From Kingdonia uniflora (lineage: Eukaryota > Streptophyta > Magnoliopsida > Ranunculales > Circaeasteraceae): a DNA stretch of 64,000 nucleotides. Shown in pieces: positions 33,901 through 48,900 of this stretch. The stretch is taken from assembly GCA_014058105.1 (NCBI GenBank), contig JACGCM010000012.1:248001-312000 (forward strand), written 5' to 3'. The position numbers and the translations under genes are program-made. Position 1 is the stretch's first letter. Each line of letters begins with the position of its first letter. The notes under the pieces are model-generated. The model saw only the letters and a list, made by a program, of their open reading frames with translations. It searched no databases and was not told the DNA's origin.

Positions 33901-36900
33901 GTAGAGATATGCAAGCACTCGTTGCTACCGGTGATGATGAAACCAAACAAAAACCTAGAAAGTTTTATTCATTCTTAAGTTGATTATTAGATTACATTTT
34001 AGCCTCCCTTTATATAATAGGAACTCTTTAAACTACTTCTACTCTTACTCAATGTGGGACTAAATTAGTATAGGTGTAGATGCACACATATACTCCAACA
34101 CTCTCAACTAAATTTTTTTAATTAAACCAACTCTACCAACACTACTTCCTACCTAGAATCCTAGCGATATCAAATCTCTATAATATTTTCCTAAAAATAA
34201 CTACCACTTCAAAAGAAAATTTAATTACTAAAATTGTGCAAAATGAATTTTTTAGAGAAGAGAGAGAGAGAGAAATAGAAGGCGACTAGGACTAAGTAGG
34301 CCCATGTCTCGGATGACAATGAACTGAGGATCGTGACATCAAATCTCCTCATCTAAGATAATTCGACCCCAAACTTTTAGACATTTGAAGTGCCCGTGGA
34401 GGCCTTTGATATATAATTTGATGGTCTCCAGAATCGTAGCAAACTTCTTCAAATTTTGGATCATCTTACGCAACTCTTTGTAACTTGAGGACTGTACCCA
34501 TGAATGGGGTACAATGTCGTTACCAACAACCCTACGTTTAACAACGCCAAAAATCTTGGATCTCCGCAACAACTTTGTAACACGCTCGTGAAAATGAGCC
34601 ACAGAATCTTCGCAATGAGGATATGGAAAGATTGAGAAATGTGAAATGACCTCAGATATGGAATACTCACCGTAAACTGGCTTCACGTCCTAATCAGAAG
34701 TAGTTGTACTATACTGTACACATCCGGATGTTTATCAATTATCGTGGGTTGATTTTTATCATTCATACGTAATGGGTATCGTTGCCCAAGCCAAAAAGAA
34801 GGTTAGCATTCAAAGGTCATAATCCCCTCTCTGAATCGGAGATTCAAAATGGTAGGTGCAGTCTTCTAGACTTTTCTACGATCAATAACTCAAGAAGGCA
34901 GGGGTTTTATGTAGTTGAACCCAACTCGTCTAGAAATCCCAAATCCAAAACCGATAACATTACTCTCTAGAGTTTCAGTCTCGGGAGGAACATTGATTGT
35001 TCCGATATTCATCGGAGTTAGGTTCTTTTTCAGCGACCATAACTTTCACAAGTTGTATAATCTCGCTTATCGACAATGCCAATACATCGATCTTCTCCCC
35101 CATTGTAGGCTTCTTCGAGGTTTTGTTACCCACTTTAGAGAAGATTTTCTTTCCTATAAGGAATCTACGTTGGCTATAATACCAAGTTGATGAAGAAAAT
35201 CGTGCGGAAGCTAACTATTTTACAATCTACTCAATTAAACCCAAAAGAAACACCACTTATTTATTTAAGTTCTCTCAACAAAGAACAATTGAATTCACAC
35301 CAAACTCTATTTTATATGAGAAGAGGCATGTCATAATGATGGAAGCTTCTCATTCTAGTACCTAATTAAAATCGAATCTCCATAATATCTTCCGAAAAAT
35401 AATTACCAATTCAAAAGCAAATCTAATTACTAAAATTAAGCAAACGGGATTTTGTAAAAGAGTAGTTTGAGGATTTGAGATTGTCTCAAGGGTATTTGGG
35501 GTTGTGACTGTTGGTTGTTGGACCTTGTCCTAAAGATTAGGTATAAAATTTTCTAAGGATGGAGGCTCATGAAAGGAGTCACGAAGTGTGTTGTTTGACC
35601 TTGTCTTAAAAATTAGCTTTCTATTTTGACATTTTTTCCTTTCAGGCTTGCACTTGATATGATCATACGTTCCATTCGCTCGTTATTATCAATATTGTTA
35701 AAGCATTTATATCAAACTAAATAGGGGACAAGTCTGAAAAACAGAAGAAAAAAAAAAAAAAAAAGTTAACATTACCTCATTCACAACTTTTCACCTAAAG
35801 AGATCAATAAATCAACTTACAACACAGGCTTATCTAAACTCGAGATTTCTTTCACATGAGACTTTCTTTAGTTGAACCGATGAGACCTCAAGGAGAGGTC
35901 AAGTGTTACATCAGTGTCGAATACAATAATCTTATTCAGTGGATACAATTGTGTAAGAATGTACATACCAAAACCAAATAATTATATAGAAAAAACCCAA
36001 CCCAAATGTGTGTTGAAATGAAATGTAAAATAGGTGTCACAAACTGTTTGGAATAGTTAAAAATATTGAGGAAGAGAGAGAGAGAGAGAGAGAGAGAGGC
36101 TCTCAGCCTCTACCCCTTTATTTATAATTAAGTAGGAGAAAATTACAGCCCTATAATAATGCCCATAATCAACCCCCTCCCCCTCACCCCTTCTAGAACA
36201 TGGTGAATACGTGTCAAACGAGTAAAACATGAACTCCAAAAGGAATGAAATGTAACCGAACACATGCAGTTTGTTAATTAACAGAAGAAAAAGGATGCAA
36301 AACAAAGGAAATTTTCACAAACCTCAAGTGCTTGGTCATGCTCAAAAGCAATACGCAGACTCAAATTTATGGCAGCATGATACATGATATCTAAGATATG
36401 TGTTCTGACAAAATGTGTGTTCACTTTCCACAATAATAGCACTTGTGTAGATTCCTTTGCAGTTGTTTTCTGTAAGAAAAACCGAAACATCATACATAGA
36501 GATTGATGAGAAAACAGAAATAATTACAAATGCAAATTAGTCAGGTGAACATGGCAAACAGCTGAATGTAGGCTATCTCAAAGTACTTGGAGAAAACTAG
36601 ATTATGATGCTTCATACAAGTGGATCTTTTGTGCCAAATATGTTTTACATGCAGGTAACTTTCATTAAGTTCAAAATTTAGCTAGTTGTATAGTAAACTG
36701 GGTATGAAGGTTTTAGATTGATTTGTGGTTTTCTTGAGGAATTGGGCCCCTCAATATAAAGATATTTTATTATATAAAAAAATAAAAAGACATACAAAAT
36801 CTATATCAAAACCAAACAACCCTAGTTGAATGGTAAGAATACTTCATTACCGGCGCCTGATCCCAAAAAGTTCCCCTGGAGCCTCCCGGTCATCCATTTA

Positions 36901-39900
36901 CCTTGCTCACACTAGATAAAATTTCAGGTTTCATTATTTACTCAGAAATAAAACTTACTAGATTTTGCGACTCTCTTAGGCAACCAGTTTGTAAATAGAG
37001 TGAGGGAGAATGAGAGAGCGTTGCGGCTATCTTATAATGAAAGTTTCTTAATTATTTCCTTGTACAGATTCTTAAACCCTTCTATTCGACCTGGTTTTTC
37101 CGCAGACTTGGTCCGGGGGCCTTGTTATACTTTCAAACATCTAGCTGTTCGCCTGGACCGCGGCCCCCAATAGAATCCTCACAACAATATAATAGCAAAA
37201 AAGGAAAAGAGATGAAGATTTTTGTGAACTACTGTGTTTTGCGTAAATTTAGTTATGGATATTCAGTCTCGCGAAAGCAAAAAAACCAAGAATAACCAAT
37301 AAACATTTTAAATTAGGGTTTCAAATTTACCCTATTTAAGAATCTATAAATTATTTTTTCCTCTAACAAACTCACTCAAATTAACCTAATTGCGTCAATG
37401 GGTGCAAAACATTATTTATGAAAGTTCCTAGTAACCTCCATACTAATTCTAATAGCTTCTAAAACCAATTCTTACTAATTCCTAATTTTACTTGGACTGC
37501 AAGTCCTATAAACCAATATAGAAATAAATAAAATAAATAAACTACAAAAGAGGGCAGCGACTCTCCTCAAGAAGGCATATGTTCTCATTAACAGCCACCG
37601 GTTTCGAAAACTTTGCCCAAAACTTAATTGTTGTAGTTGATTGTCCCATAATTAAAACAAACACTTCAGCATGAGGGCCTGTCCAAAACTTGATGTAGCC
37701 AGCAAAACATGTACCTGTTAATAAGATGATGCTTCCAAGATCAATACTCTCTCTAGCACCAAAATTATGACTCTCATCGTGGAGCCATACACTCATCAAA
37801 TTGGCTCTCCAACATCACCCAAATGACAAATACCAAGGACCATGGTTAAAAGAATCGAACATGGTACCTGGATCGCCCACGTCCGATCCAGAGTTAGATC
37901 GGACGATCCGGCCCCGAGTTGGTTTGATTTTGATTTTGATTTTTTTTTTAAACTCAAAAATTAATTTTAATAGGATATATTCGGGTGGGACACGAAATGG
38001 GTTTGGGCCCCCCACCGACTCCAACAAAGCCTAGGGTTTTGTGGAGAGTTTCAAAAAGAGTTAACCTCTTCCCTATACAAGGGAGGTAACCTACTGTATT
38101 ATTTCCACTGAGAAGAACCTTAATGAAGCTCTGAACATTGAAGAATCTATTTGGCACCAAAATTCAAGGTTGAGATGGGATAAGCATGAAGATACGAATA
38201 TTGCTTCTTTCACAACACCACAAAAGGTAAACAAAACAGATCTCTTATTACAAATCTTGTTTCTATACAAGGAGTAAACCTTATACTGCAGAAGGACATC
38301 AAAGATCACATTCTAGATTTCTACAAAGACAAGTTCCCAAAGGACAGTTCAGCTTGCATTAACCAAAATCTGATGTCTATAATCCCGAACTTGGTTTCTA
38401 CTAAGGATATGTGTAAGCTGCCCACAAATGAAGAAATTAGAAATGCAGTGTTTGCTAAGTTCGGACAGTGGCCTGATGGCTTCCAAGCTATGCTCTATCA
38501 AGTTTGTTGGAATATTATCCCTTCTACAGTTTGCAATGTTGTCCAGTCTATTTCTAGAGAGTCTGTGCTCCCAAATGATGTCAATGCAAACTTTATTATC
38601 CTGGCACTAGAGGAGAATGCTTTCAAACTTAAACAATTCAGGCCTATATGTTTAAGCAATCTCTACTTCAAGACCACAACAAAATCATGGCTACAAGACT
38701 GAAAATTGTGGCTTCCAGATTCATCTCACCAGAACAAGGGGCTTTTATTCCTGGCAGACATATTCAGACAAATATAGGGTTTGTTAGTGAGCTCACCAGA
38801 ACAACTTAGCTCTCAAAGTGGATATTTCTCAGGCCTTTGACACTCTTGATCGGGAATTTCTATTTGAGGTTCTGAGCAAATTTAGCTTAAGCAATACTTG
38901 GATTACGGAGTGAGAACCATCCTAAGTAATATTCAAATCTCTATAATGGTAAATGGGGGACTCGTGGGGTTCTTCAGAGCTTCTAGAGGTTTAAGATAAA
39001 GAGGTCCCCTGGCTTAGAGATCAGGCAGGAGTTCAAGCTATGTCTAGTCATAAAGTTAAATCTTACCCTCCATTTCTGTTCTTTGCTGATGACATCATTA
39101 TTTTTGCAAATGGTCATATGAAGGGGTTGAAGCTTATTAAATCTCTGCTCGATAACTATCAATAAAAAGCATGTTAAAGGATAATTAAAGCAAAAAGTAA
39201 TCTCTTTTTGGACCATTAACATAAGAAGAAAAAAGTTGAGACCTTATTTGATATTAGTCAGAGTTCTTTCCTGAAACCTATCTGGAGGTGCCAATTATGC
39301 AAGGAAGAGCCAAAGCTTCATCTATCAGAACTATTGTGGATAAAATCAAAAGAAGGGAAAACAGTTGCACAGGACAATTTTTATCTTTTCAGGGTAGAAT
39401 ATGTGATTTAGTTTTTGATGCAGCCAGTAGGGGAAAACAATTCTTAATAGTTGGTACTAAAAATAAAAGTAAAGCAGCTGATTCAGTAGCAACAGTTGTA
39501 ATAAGGGCTCGATGTTATTATGTGAATAAAAAATGACTCGGTGGTATGTCAACGAATTGGTCTACTACAGAAACAAGACTTCAGAAATTGTACTGGCAAG
39601 ATCAGTTTTGTGTAGTACACCAGTGTTTAACATGTCAATATACAGGTGGCCATTCTCAGTGATTCAAGAATGTGAAAGAGCTATAAGAAACTTTGTGTGG
39701 ACTGATAATCATTCTTCTAAGAAAAGTACAACTGTGGCTTGGGAGAAGTGATGCAAACCTGTGAAGGTGGTATTGGTCTCAGGAAATTACAAGACATTAA
39801 CAAGGCAATGTTAATGAAGCTAGCATGGTCTATAGTGGAGAAGAAAGGTACTTGGGCAGCTTACATGAGAGGGAAGTATTTTGAAAAAAATGAGGATCCT

Positions 39901-42900
39901 ATCAACTATTACAAGAAGTCGTCAGTTCGGAGGGGAATCAAGGAGGCCTACATGGAGATTAAGAAACAGTCTAAGTGGATTGCTGCAAATGGGGGAGAAG
40001 GTAAGTATTTGGAAGGACATTTGGGGTTTAGACTATCCAATTTCTGATCATGTGACGGGTGAAGATGCTATGGGCGGTTTGGGGAAGAAAGTTCAGTGAC
40101 ATTCTCAATTATGGAACCTAGAATAGCGACAATCCTACCATCATGTTGCTTAAAGCTGTTGGTGTGAATTTTTCTAACTTAATTGTTAATGTGGCAGGTA
40201 CAGATACATGCTACTACACCCCTAACATGTAAGACAAATTTTCAGTGAAAGGTGCTCCTGACAGCTTGGCAAGGAGAATACTGCAAAATGCTGTTCCTAC
40301 AGATGAAAGAGTGATGCTGCAACAATTCAGACTTTCTTCAAGGTGCTATATTTTTCATAAAAACCCAGAAACCACTAAACACCTATTTCTTACCTGTGAT
40401 ATGCTGCTAGATTGTGAAGATGGGCTCTTGGAAATTTAACATGAACATTGTGAATTGGGATTTTAAAACATTTTTTACTGTGTGTTCTTCTAGAAATACT
40501 TATGTTCAGGATCTCTGGATAAATATGGTAATTCCAACTCTTAATAACATTCGGAGTACAAGAAATAAGATCAGTCGTGGAGAGAAACTGCCTCTCTTTC
40601 AATGTGTGCAGATGAAAATTATGAAGCAGGTGCAGCTTTCAGCTATCAACTCTAAAGGTACTCTGAACAATTCCATGCAGCACCTGCTATTTACTAGAGC
40701 TATGGGGATGAGCTTCAAAAATAAAAAACCTCAGATTGTGAAAACCTGTTATTGGGATTTACCTGTGAGATAAATGAAAATTGTGATGGTGCATGTAGAG
40801 GGAATCCAGGTAGAAATGGATCTGGGGTTGTGTTCAGGGACAACAATGCAGCAGTTACAGGGGTCTTGGTTAGTTTGGGCATTATTTCCTCTTACATGGC
40901 AGAATGCAATGCCATTATCTTGGCAGCTGATGAGGGCAAGCAAAGTGGGCTGGTCCAGGCCCCTTATATATTCTGATTCAAGTGCAGCAATCTCAGCTTT
41001 CAAAGGAGGCACCATGCCATGGCAGTATGCAGCAAGATGGGATCCCTTCAAGACCAAAATGCAGATAAGGCTACATGGAGGGAGACTAATTTCAGTGCTG
41101 ACAGGGCAGCAAAAAGGGTAAGTCACTTGGTTGAAGGCACACTGGAGTGGCATACTTGCAGACCTGATTTTCTGAAAAATCTAGAGTTCCCATTTACACT
41201 TATTCTAGATTTGTTTAATGTCTGATTGCTCTAGTATTTAGAGTTTGCACTGGTGTCTGTTCTTCTGGGTTTTGTAGGGGCTGTCTACTTCTTCCCTTTT
41301 ATTCTTGCTTGTAACCCTGGCTTATTTCTATAAAATTGCTTACCCTTTGCGAAAAAAGAAAAAAACAAACTATTGTATTAGGAGATAAGCTACAAACGTA
41401 ATGTAATTAAAGCTCTCTTTCCCTCTAGCCTATATTGTGTGTTCTTACTCTTATATGCTTGGAAAAAGATTGCGTTTAACAAGTTAACAACATCGACGCA
41501 ACCCTGAGTTAGTGGATCTTAAAGCTTCTCGTTGTTAGGAGCGTTTACAAATACAAATTTCTCTATTACTCAATCTATTAGCGGGATTTCTAAAGTATGT
41601 CTAGAACCTATTATTCTTACGATTTAGATTGATAATATCATAAATCATGTATAATTTGTTAGAATAAACATAAAAAATTAGGGCTTTGCAAAACAAATAA
41701 AAAATGAAACCCTAGATTTGCAATAAATAGTTGCCATATATCATATACTCAAGTACGCATGCCCATTAAACATGATGAAAAAGAATAAAAAATGTACCTC
41801 CATGTTCAAGTAGTCGTCCTCCCACAACTTGTAAAGAGTTTTCAATGCTTCCTCCTTATCAACGAATGTGATTTCTGAAATCTACAAACAAACAAAAATA
41901 AAGTGAATATACATAAATTATTTTGACAACTAATTTTTTTGAAGATAACAATATTTTTGAACATGATCGCATTACTACATCATATTACATAAGGTAGTCA
42001 GATGCGACAGTATATACGACAGATGCAATTTATACCACCTGGAATCGCATCGCATCTCAATTGCATACCCTTAAATGCAATCAGGAGCAAATGTGTTGTA
42101 TTTTGTCGCATTTCATCGCATTTTCTAATGTGATGCAAATGTGAGAAACCAACAAAAACACAATAAAAAACATAATATGAAAATGTTGTATGAGAATATG
42201 CAAATCTATAATAAGAAAAAAAAGACCCAACATATGGGTTGGGTCTTAACCTTTGATATTTCACGACGCAGGCAACTAGGCGAGTTTGGATGGCCATGAT
42301 GCAGTTTAGGAGCTAATAAGCACATTGAACCAATCTTGGCCATTGAAACCTACTTTAGTTTCCGTTTATAATACCTCCCTCTCCAACACTTAAGCGATAT
42401 GCGTAGTTAATATCTCGAGAATTTCCATCTAGTTTAGTTTTCTTTATAACTATATGCATCTCTATCACTCTCTGGTAGCTTCACAGCTTCAGCGAAACAC
42501 GGATGGTTTTAAAGATCCTAATAATAAAGTGAGTAATCAAACTTCTTTTCCCTGTTCATATTTATGGTGTTTTCTTGATCCTTAGTTTTACTTAATCCCT
42601 TTACCAAATTCTAGGTCTTGGACTTGTATGGTTTTCATGAATTGAATTTAAGGATGTTAATGTGATAAGGGATTAGGGCTTGATTATATGGTGATCAGTT
42701 AATTCTTGTGGATTAGGATTTGACGGGTCTTAAGGAATTTTAGTTTAGCTTTGTGGACCGATTTTAGGGCTTTAATGTGGACTGGTTTTAGGGCATTAAT
42801 GTGGACTAAATAAAAAGGGTTTCGGAAGGTTATAGTGTGAACTGATATTGGGTGTTTTAGAGATTAATTTAATTAAGGTCAACTGCCTATCTATGCTTAC

Positions 42901-45900
42901 ATTTTAGAGATTAATTAAACTGCCTCTCTATGCTTACATTTTAGAGATTAATTATGTAGTCTAGGATTTTTCTTATGAATATTACAGATTTTAAGCTATG
43001 TATCTTAAGGTTTTTAGTTTCAGTGTTGTTTTCTTCAGCTATATTGGCCGTGAATTCTAGTGTTCGCATATTTTTCAAAGTAGTTCGAAGCTACACTACT
43101 TAGAAGTGGTCCACATAATGATTAATCCAAATTTTAGCATAGTCAGGCCATAGATCAAAGAACCAGGTGCATTTATCGACCTGCGACGGCCGTGATTTTA
43201 TTATGGTATTTTGATTTTATCACGATATTTTGGTCACTCAATATTTTAATCCTTAAAGGAAAAAATCAGTTTATACTAAAATAATCAGTATTTATCAATG
43301 ATATTTTTGGTATTTTGATGTTTAAAACGATAATTTATAATACTTTTAAAACAAGTGAAGTGAAGGAAATATAAGGAAGTAATTAGAAAAATGTCAGAGA
43401 AGAGGAGGGATCGGTTGACTCCCCATCATGAACTCCCCGTAAAACTCTTCTTCTCAACCACTACATGTAAATAATAAGCAATCAAAATTGATTCTAACAA
43501 GGCTCACGAAACAAAAGTAATATATCATTTGGCAATCTCTCTCCACCTATATCTCGTCTCTTTAGTTTTCTCTCAACTTTTCCCTCTCCGGATCTATGAG
43601 TTTTATACAAGTTCTAGGTTACCCTTTCTAGGAATTCAAGCAATAATCTTGTATCTGTACATTTTTTTTTTTGGTAACTGGAGGTATCCGGGCCATCTAG
43701 CCAGACCGTCAATTCCCGACTAGATCCTCTGGGGCTCATGCAATAGCCCGTAAATCACACAAACTGGGCAAGCCGGCACAAGACATCGGCTTTTGAGTCT
43801 TTTATTATAAAATATAATGTTTTGGCTTTTGGGAATTAAAAGTTAAAACCAATTATCTCTTAATATCATCAAATTATCGTGATATTTTGGTGATAAATTG
43901 ATAAAAACACTATACATTGGCGGTTTTTTGCCACAAAACTTGTGATAGGTAAAACACTGATAAAATCATCAAAGTATCATACCAACAAAAAAAAATCTAG
44001 ATATTTATCATGGTATAATGAATTTATCATGAGTATTTTAATCCATGGTCAAGGCATCAGAAGTCTGATTGGGCTCCCTGGATGATTTTACTTACGAATT
44101 GAGAGTCATATGTTATGTGAAAGGATGGATATCAAAAAAGAATTCAACAAACAAATAATAATCATATGGATAATACATGTGGATTATAGTATTGTCCATC
44201 ACAATAGGAGAAAAATGCCTCTAGAGCGGATACAAAGTTGATTCCTGAACATTATTTTGATGCTACTAAATGTTTTAAAGCAAGGAAGAGAAGCATATTA
44301 TGAAGGAATGAATGTATTAACATATTGCCTTTTAGATATGGGAACTCTGTGGAGTATTAATGAGCTTTATTATAGCTTTTTGAAATAAATTAAAACTTTA
44401 TAATTAAGTGATGTTCCAAAAGCTCAACTGGCAGTTCAGTGTTGAATGATAACTTTTGAAAAGGATGTATATCAAATAGTTGAAGTCTATGGATGAGATC
44501 TATCCACTTGATTTCAAGTAAGAATTATCTGTAAGGCACCGTTTGGTGGTAGGGCATACATGTGACATGGAACACTTATATGCAGTGATTAGTATAGTCA
44601 TCACAAAATTTAAAACCCAAATTGTGTAACCTTCTAATGAGGGTACTTGGAATGAACAAAACTGGCTGAAAGATTCACCTGGGTGTGGCGGTTAAAAGAA
44701 AATCCATATGTAATATTACTTAAACGTATAACTGTACACATGAACCTTCTGAATAACTAAACTAAATGTTAAGAAATATTCAGACCGAACGTCGCAATGT
44801 CTATCACTTAACTTAATCTATCTGGTCTTTATATCGAGTGAAGTGTTTCCATCAAAGATTTAAACTCTCATAAAAATTTCTAGTCATATTTTGCAACGTC
44901 TCATCATACAACAAGTGCAGCAGTGACGAGCCACAACCACAACTAGAATTTCCTATATTACCACATTTCCTATTATCGCGGCGACGATATATTATCGTAA
45001 GGATAGCATGTCACAGTAACGGCAAACTTACGATTATTGTTTTTGGCTAAAACCACATTTTCTATAAATAATGGTAAATAAATAAGGATGATATGCCAAT
45101 TCCTTCTTTGCTTGGATTATAAATTAAACCCCAGCATAATATTGAACATAACACACGCTAACACGTGTGTGTTTGCTAGTATTATATAAAAATAACCGTA
45201 TACAACTGAAATTAGAATAATAGTTAAATCTATTATATGATACTATTATATATATAACAACAAAAAATATAAGTTCTTTAATAACATTAAGATATGAGAT
45301 ACAAGAAACGAGAAGCGAGATACTCAATTACCTCATTGCAAGCAAAAGCTAAAATATGAATCACCTATATTCTAAGAACTTCCATGAAACTAGGGTTGTT
45401 TTCAGATCGGATCGGATCGGATTTAGGTGATTCAGAAATTTTTCTGATTTTTTCGGAACTCAAAATTCAGATTTCGATCCAATCCAATTTTTTTCGAAAT
45501 TCCAATTTCTTTTCCGAAATCAGAATATTCGGAAAAGTCCGGAAATTCGGAAAAAATCGGAAAACCCCCAAAAAAGTTCAACAATCTACAAGCCCTCCAA
45601 AATTGGATGTTTTTATCCCTTAGAAGAACATGAAAAGTGAGATAAAACGAAAAGGATAGGCTTGATAGAGATTGCATGCATCAAAAGATTCATAACTTCA
45701 AAGTAACCAATAGAAAATTGAGATTACTCCATACATAGCAACAATGTTTTAGAAAATAAGTGGTGGGTCTTCTCTTATTACAACCTCAAACATCACTTTG
45801 TGGTCTACTAGTGTTGGGAGGAAGATTGTTCTTGAGCTTTATGCCTCAAGTGAAATAAATGGTGGCTATGATGGAGATTTCTAAGTTAGCTTTTGATATT

Positions 45901-48900
45901 TTACATTAGGTTTAGTTATAGTTTGGCTTATATACATTTGTAAAAAATTATAATTGCAAAGACACAACACCCTATTTTCCCTATGAAATTGGCATATTAT
46001 ATACTAATATTTCGGATATAATCGGAAATTTCGGATATGTATATTTTTGGAAAAATCGGAATTGCAATATATCATTCCAAAATCGGAAAAAATCGGATCG
46101 GATATCGGAAAATCCGAAAATCGGAAAAAAGTTGCACCCCCACATGAAACCAACGATTTGTTAGTTTCCTACTTGGCATATTTGAATCTTATAGTTATGG
46201 TTTGTTAGTTTTACTTGCTAATAAGAAAAAGATTTTGAAGTTATATTTGTTAGAGCATCTATCTCCAACAGATGCAGTATGGGTATACTATTAGCTATTA
46301 TGAAATTTTTGACTTTTGTCCAACAAGGTATCTAGCTCCGGAATCGAACTCGGATACCCCTCAAAACTAGGCATATTTGTATACTTTTCTTGCGGTATGT
46401 GGATATCATTTTAAAGTTGCACGTTAAATGGTTAAGTGCCCCTACAAACATCCCTCCTCTTTTTTCCTTTCTTTTTTTATAAACATGTGGGTCCCAAAAT
46501 TTAATAAGAATCCGAAATTGGAAGGAAATTTTGCAGAGTAAACAGTATGGGATTTTGAGATACTAGTATCCGGTTTCGGAACATGGTATATTTCGATATC
46601 ACAGTTATTCATTTGCTTTTTTGGATTACCTAAGTTTGTTGGCTATTTCTTATAATATTTTACATGTTATTTTTAATTAGTTTACTGCATATGTAGATTT
46701 ATATGCACATATATTAAAACTATATGCAATTTTTGCCTATTGTATTGCAATATTTGCAATAGCGTTGTTTTATCCGCAGTTGCATTCACTTGTGATCGCA
46801 TCACATCGCAACATGCTTTAATTACTTTGATACCAAGTAATAAGCATAACATGCTAGTTACAACAGGATAACATAAAGTGTTGAACTATATGAACTGCCC
46901 AAATGCACAATGCATGCTAGCAATCAATAAAGGCACGTAAATTATGTAATCAATAACTGCTGAAACAAAACAAGTACTATCACACTTAGTAGATGGAGCA
47001 CAATCATGAAAAGAAACATTGGTCATTGTGTGAGTTATTGGCCTTGCTTCTTCTTTTGATGTACATCTGTACAAGTACAGATAAGAAAATCACCCTCTCC
47101 CTTGCATATGAGCTGGTGTCTAAGCAATGACCGATCACACCCTTGACAAATGGAGGGGTGTCTGTAGAAAAGGTTGCATGTATCTATCTTATCGCTTTGA
47201 TGATGAGAGCGTAAACCGAGGAACGTAAAACACGTCCCTTAAATCGATTCCCTTTAAGATATTAAGCCCCGTTCAATTACGATGGTTTGAATACTGGGTC
47301 ACTTCAATTTATGATTTGATAATAATTAGGGCTTAACTTTTAAGCGACCTGAGTGGGTTGACCAAGGTCCAGCAGGTTATTGGTGAGGAAGCAGTTAAGC
47401 TCTAGCGTACTTTGTTTTAGCAAAAGCAAAATCCCTTGTTTCCTTATTTTGCTTTATCGTAATTAGAATGGAAGATGGTGAGATCATAACAACAATGCAA
47501 TCCAAAAGAGCGGAGGTTTAATACTGGAAAAGGATCGGTGGTGATATAAATGGATGACAATAATAACAAGAACGGAGAAACCTTGACAGTGACTGCCCGA
47601 GAAAAACAGATTGATACATAAATATTGTTAACCATAAAACAACTGATCATAAAAAGAGAGAGCTGGTTGGACTCTCACACTCTGACTACCATGTTTAAAA
47701 ATAAAAACGAGATAAAAAAATAAATAAATAAATAAAACATTATTATAGCCAGTAGGGCTCCTAAGGAACAGCTCTCTGGTTAGCATAGCCTACACTGGGA
47801 CCTAATTACATTTATTAATCTAATGACTAAACACCATATATCGAGACGGGGTAAAGATAACATCTTATCCCTAGTTGATATGACACTGAAGTCTTGTACA
47901 TTTGCTACGTTTTCAACATCTTAATTTAAGGGAGCTTGAGGTTGGCAGTCCCCCTCATTATTGAATCAAATAAAGAGTTAAAAGTAAAGTCTCATCCCCT
48001 CCAATAGGCATAAAGGTGGAGCTTAGGAATAAAAAAAGAAAGTACAAGCAGTTACAGTATCTCATAAATAGTTACAATTCCATCCTAACGTAAAATTTTG
48101 TTGAGGGTTTCATCAAAGGAACTAGGATTTAACTCAACATATCTATTTAGGATGTAAATTTGCTATGTGGTCACTCAATACCAATCAAGTTTTATACTGC
48201 TGTTTCACCCCCATTCGACTTACACCTACAAATCCTTCTTTAATGGGTGACTTCAACTCAGCCATTCCCATAAGTAATGAGACATAAATGGTCTTGCTTG
48301 AAAAATTGAGAGGGCAAACTTCTAAAATCCTACTAAGGTAGATCTGTTTATGGACGTAGAGAAACCCCAGATTTACAAGCTTGAAAGTGATGAGAAGTTA
48401 AAGTCTCGGATTTTTAGTTTTAGAGTTTTTTTCGCAGAAAGAAGAGAAGATCAGAGTAAGGGGCTCAGTTTAATTGAGAGGATTTTTTTTTGTTGACAGA
48501 GAACAAAAAATGTGAGGCAATTTAGGTGGAATTATACTTTATAGTAATGTTAATTACATGATTCCCCTTACTAACATAACCTATAGAATTATACACCTTT
48601 ATACCTTGTATCTGTATCGTAGATATCAAATCTATCCTCGTACGATGCAAGTCACGACTCTAATTATCGAGATATATGACAGGCAAAATTTATCTTTATT
48701 GATTGTATCTAAACTAATATTATCCCTTCGGATTTATTGTACTTTTAGCTTCTGAAAACAGGTATCCATAACCCACCCAAGCAGAGAAAATGATAGTTGG
48801 AATAAAATAACTTAACCTCTTTGGTAGGTAGTAGGCAATCCTTCTCTGCTAGTAATCTGAATATCCTAAAGGCATCCCTTCCATATCTTTTCAGCACAAC

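Larger units (their letters stand above)
31039..36322 (-). other. RPC3 intron 13, filled with LTR debris
   Basis: 5.3 kb between the last two coding exons. Apart from the two repeat pairs listed separately (33,290-34,107 and 34,160-35,460) and an AG microsatellite (36,073-36,098), it is AT-rich with no recognised gene. The minus-strand ORF at 34339-34686 (115 residues) lies inside the LTR debris and has no motif I know. Confidence 0.7.
41882..48816 (-). other. RPC3 intron 11 with DNA-transposon debris
   Basis: 6.9 kb without host coding sequence. It holds clusters of GCATCGCATC-type words at 42,000-42,150 and 46,740-46,820, an AT-rich stretch with repeated GATATTTTGG(T)GA motifs in both orientations (43,190-44,040), a SINE-like tail (43,661-43,800) and a hAT-type MITE (45,391-46,142). 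Confidence 0.6.

Noticed and set aside
34339..34686. 115-residue minus-strand ORF as a host gene
   Set aside because: It sits between repeated LTR-like segments in an RPC3 intron and shows no conserved domain; more likely retroelement debris.
40752..41153. RNase H-like ORF as a host gene
   Set aside because: It follows the LINE RT on the same strand and carries the LINE RNase H signature; part of the element.
45384..45677. Overlapping ORFs rich in Phe, Ser and Glu on both strands
   Set aside because: They are translations of the TCGGAAA subterminal repeats of the hAT-type element.
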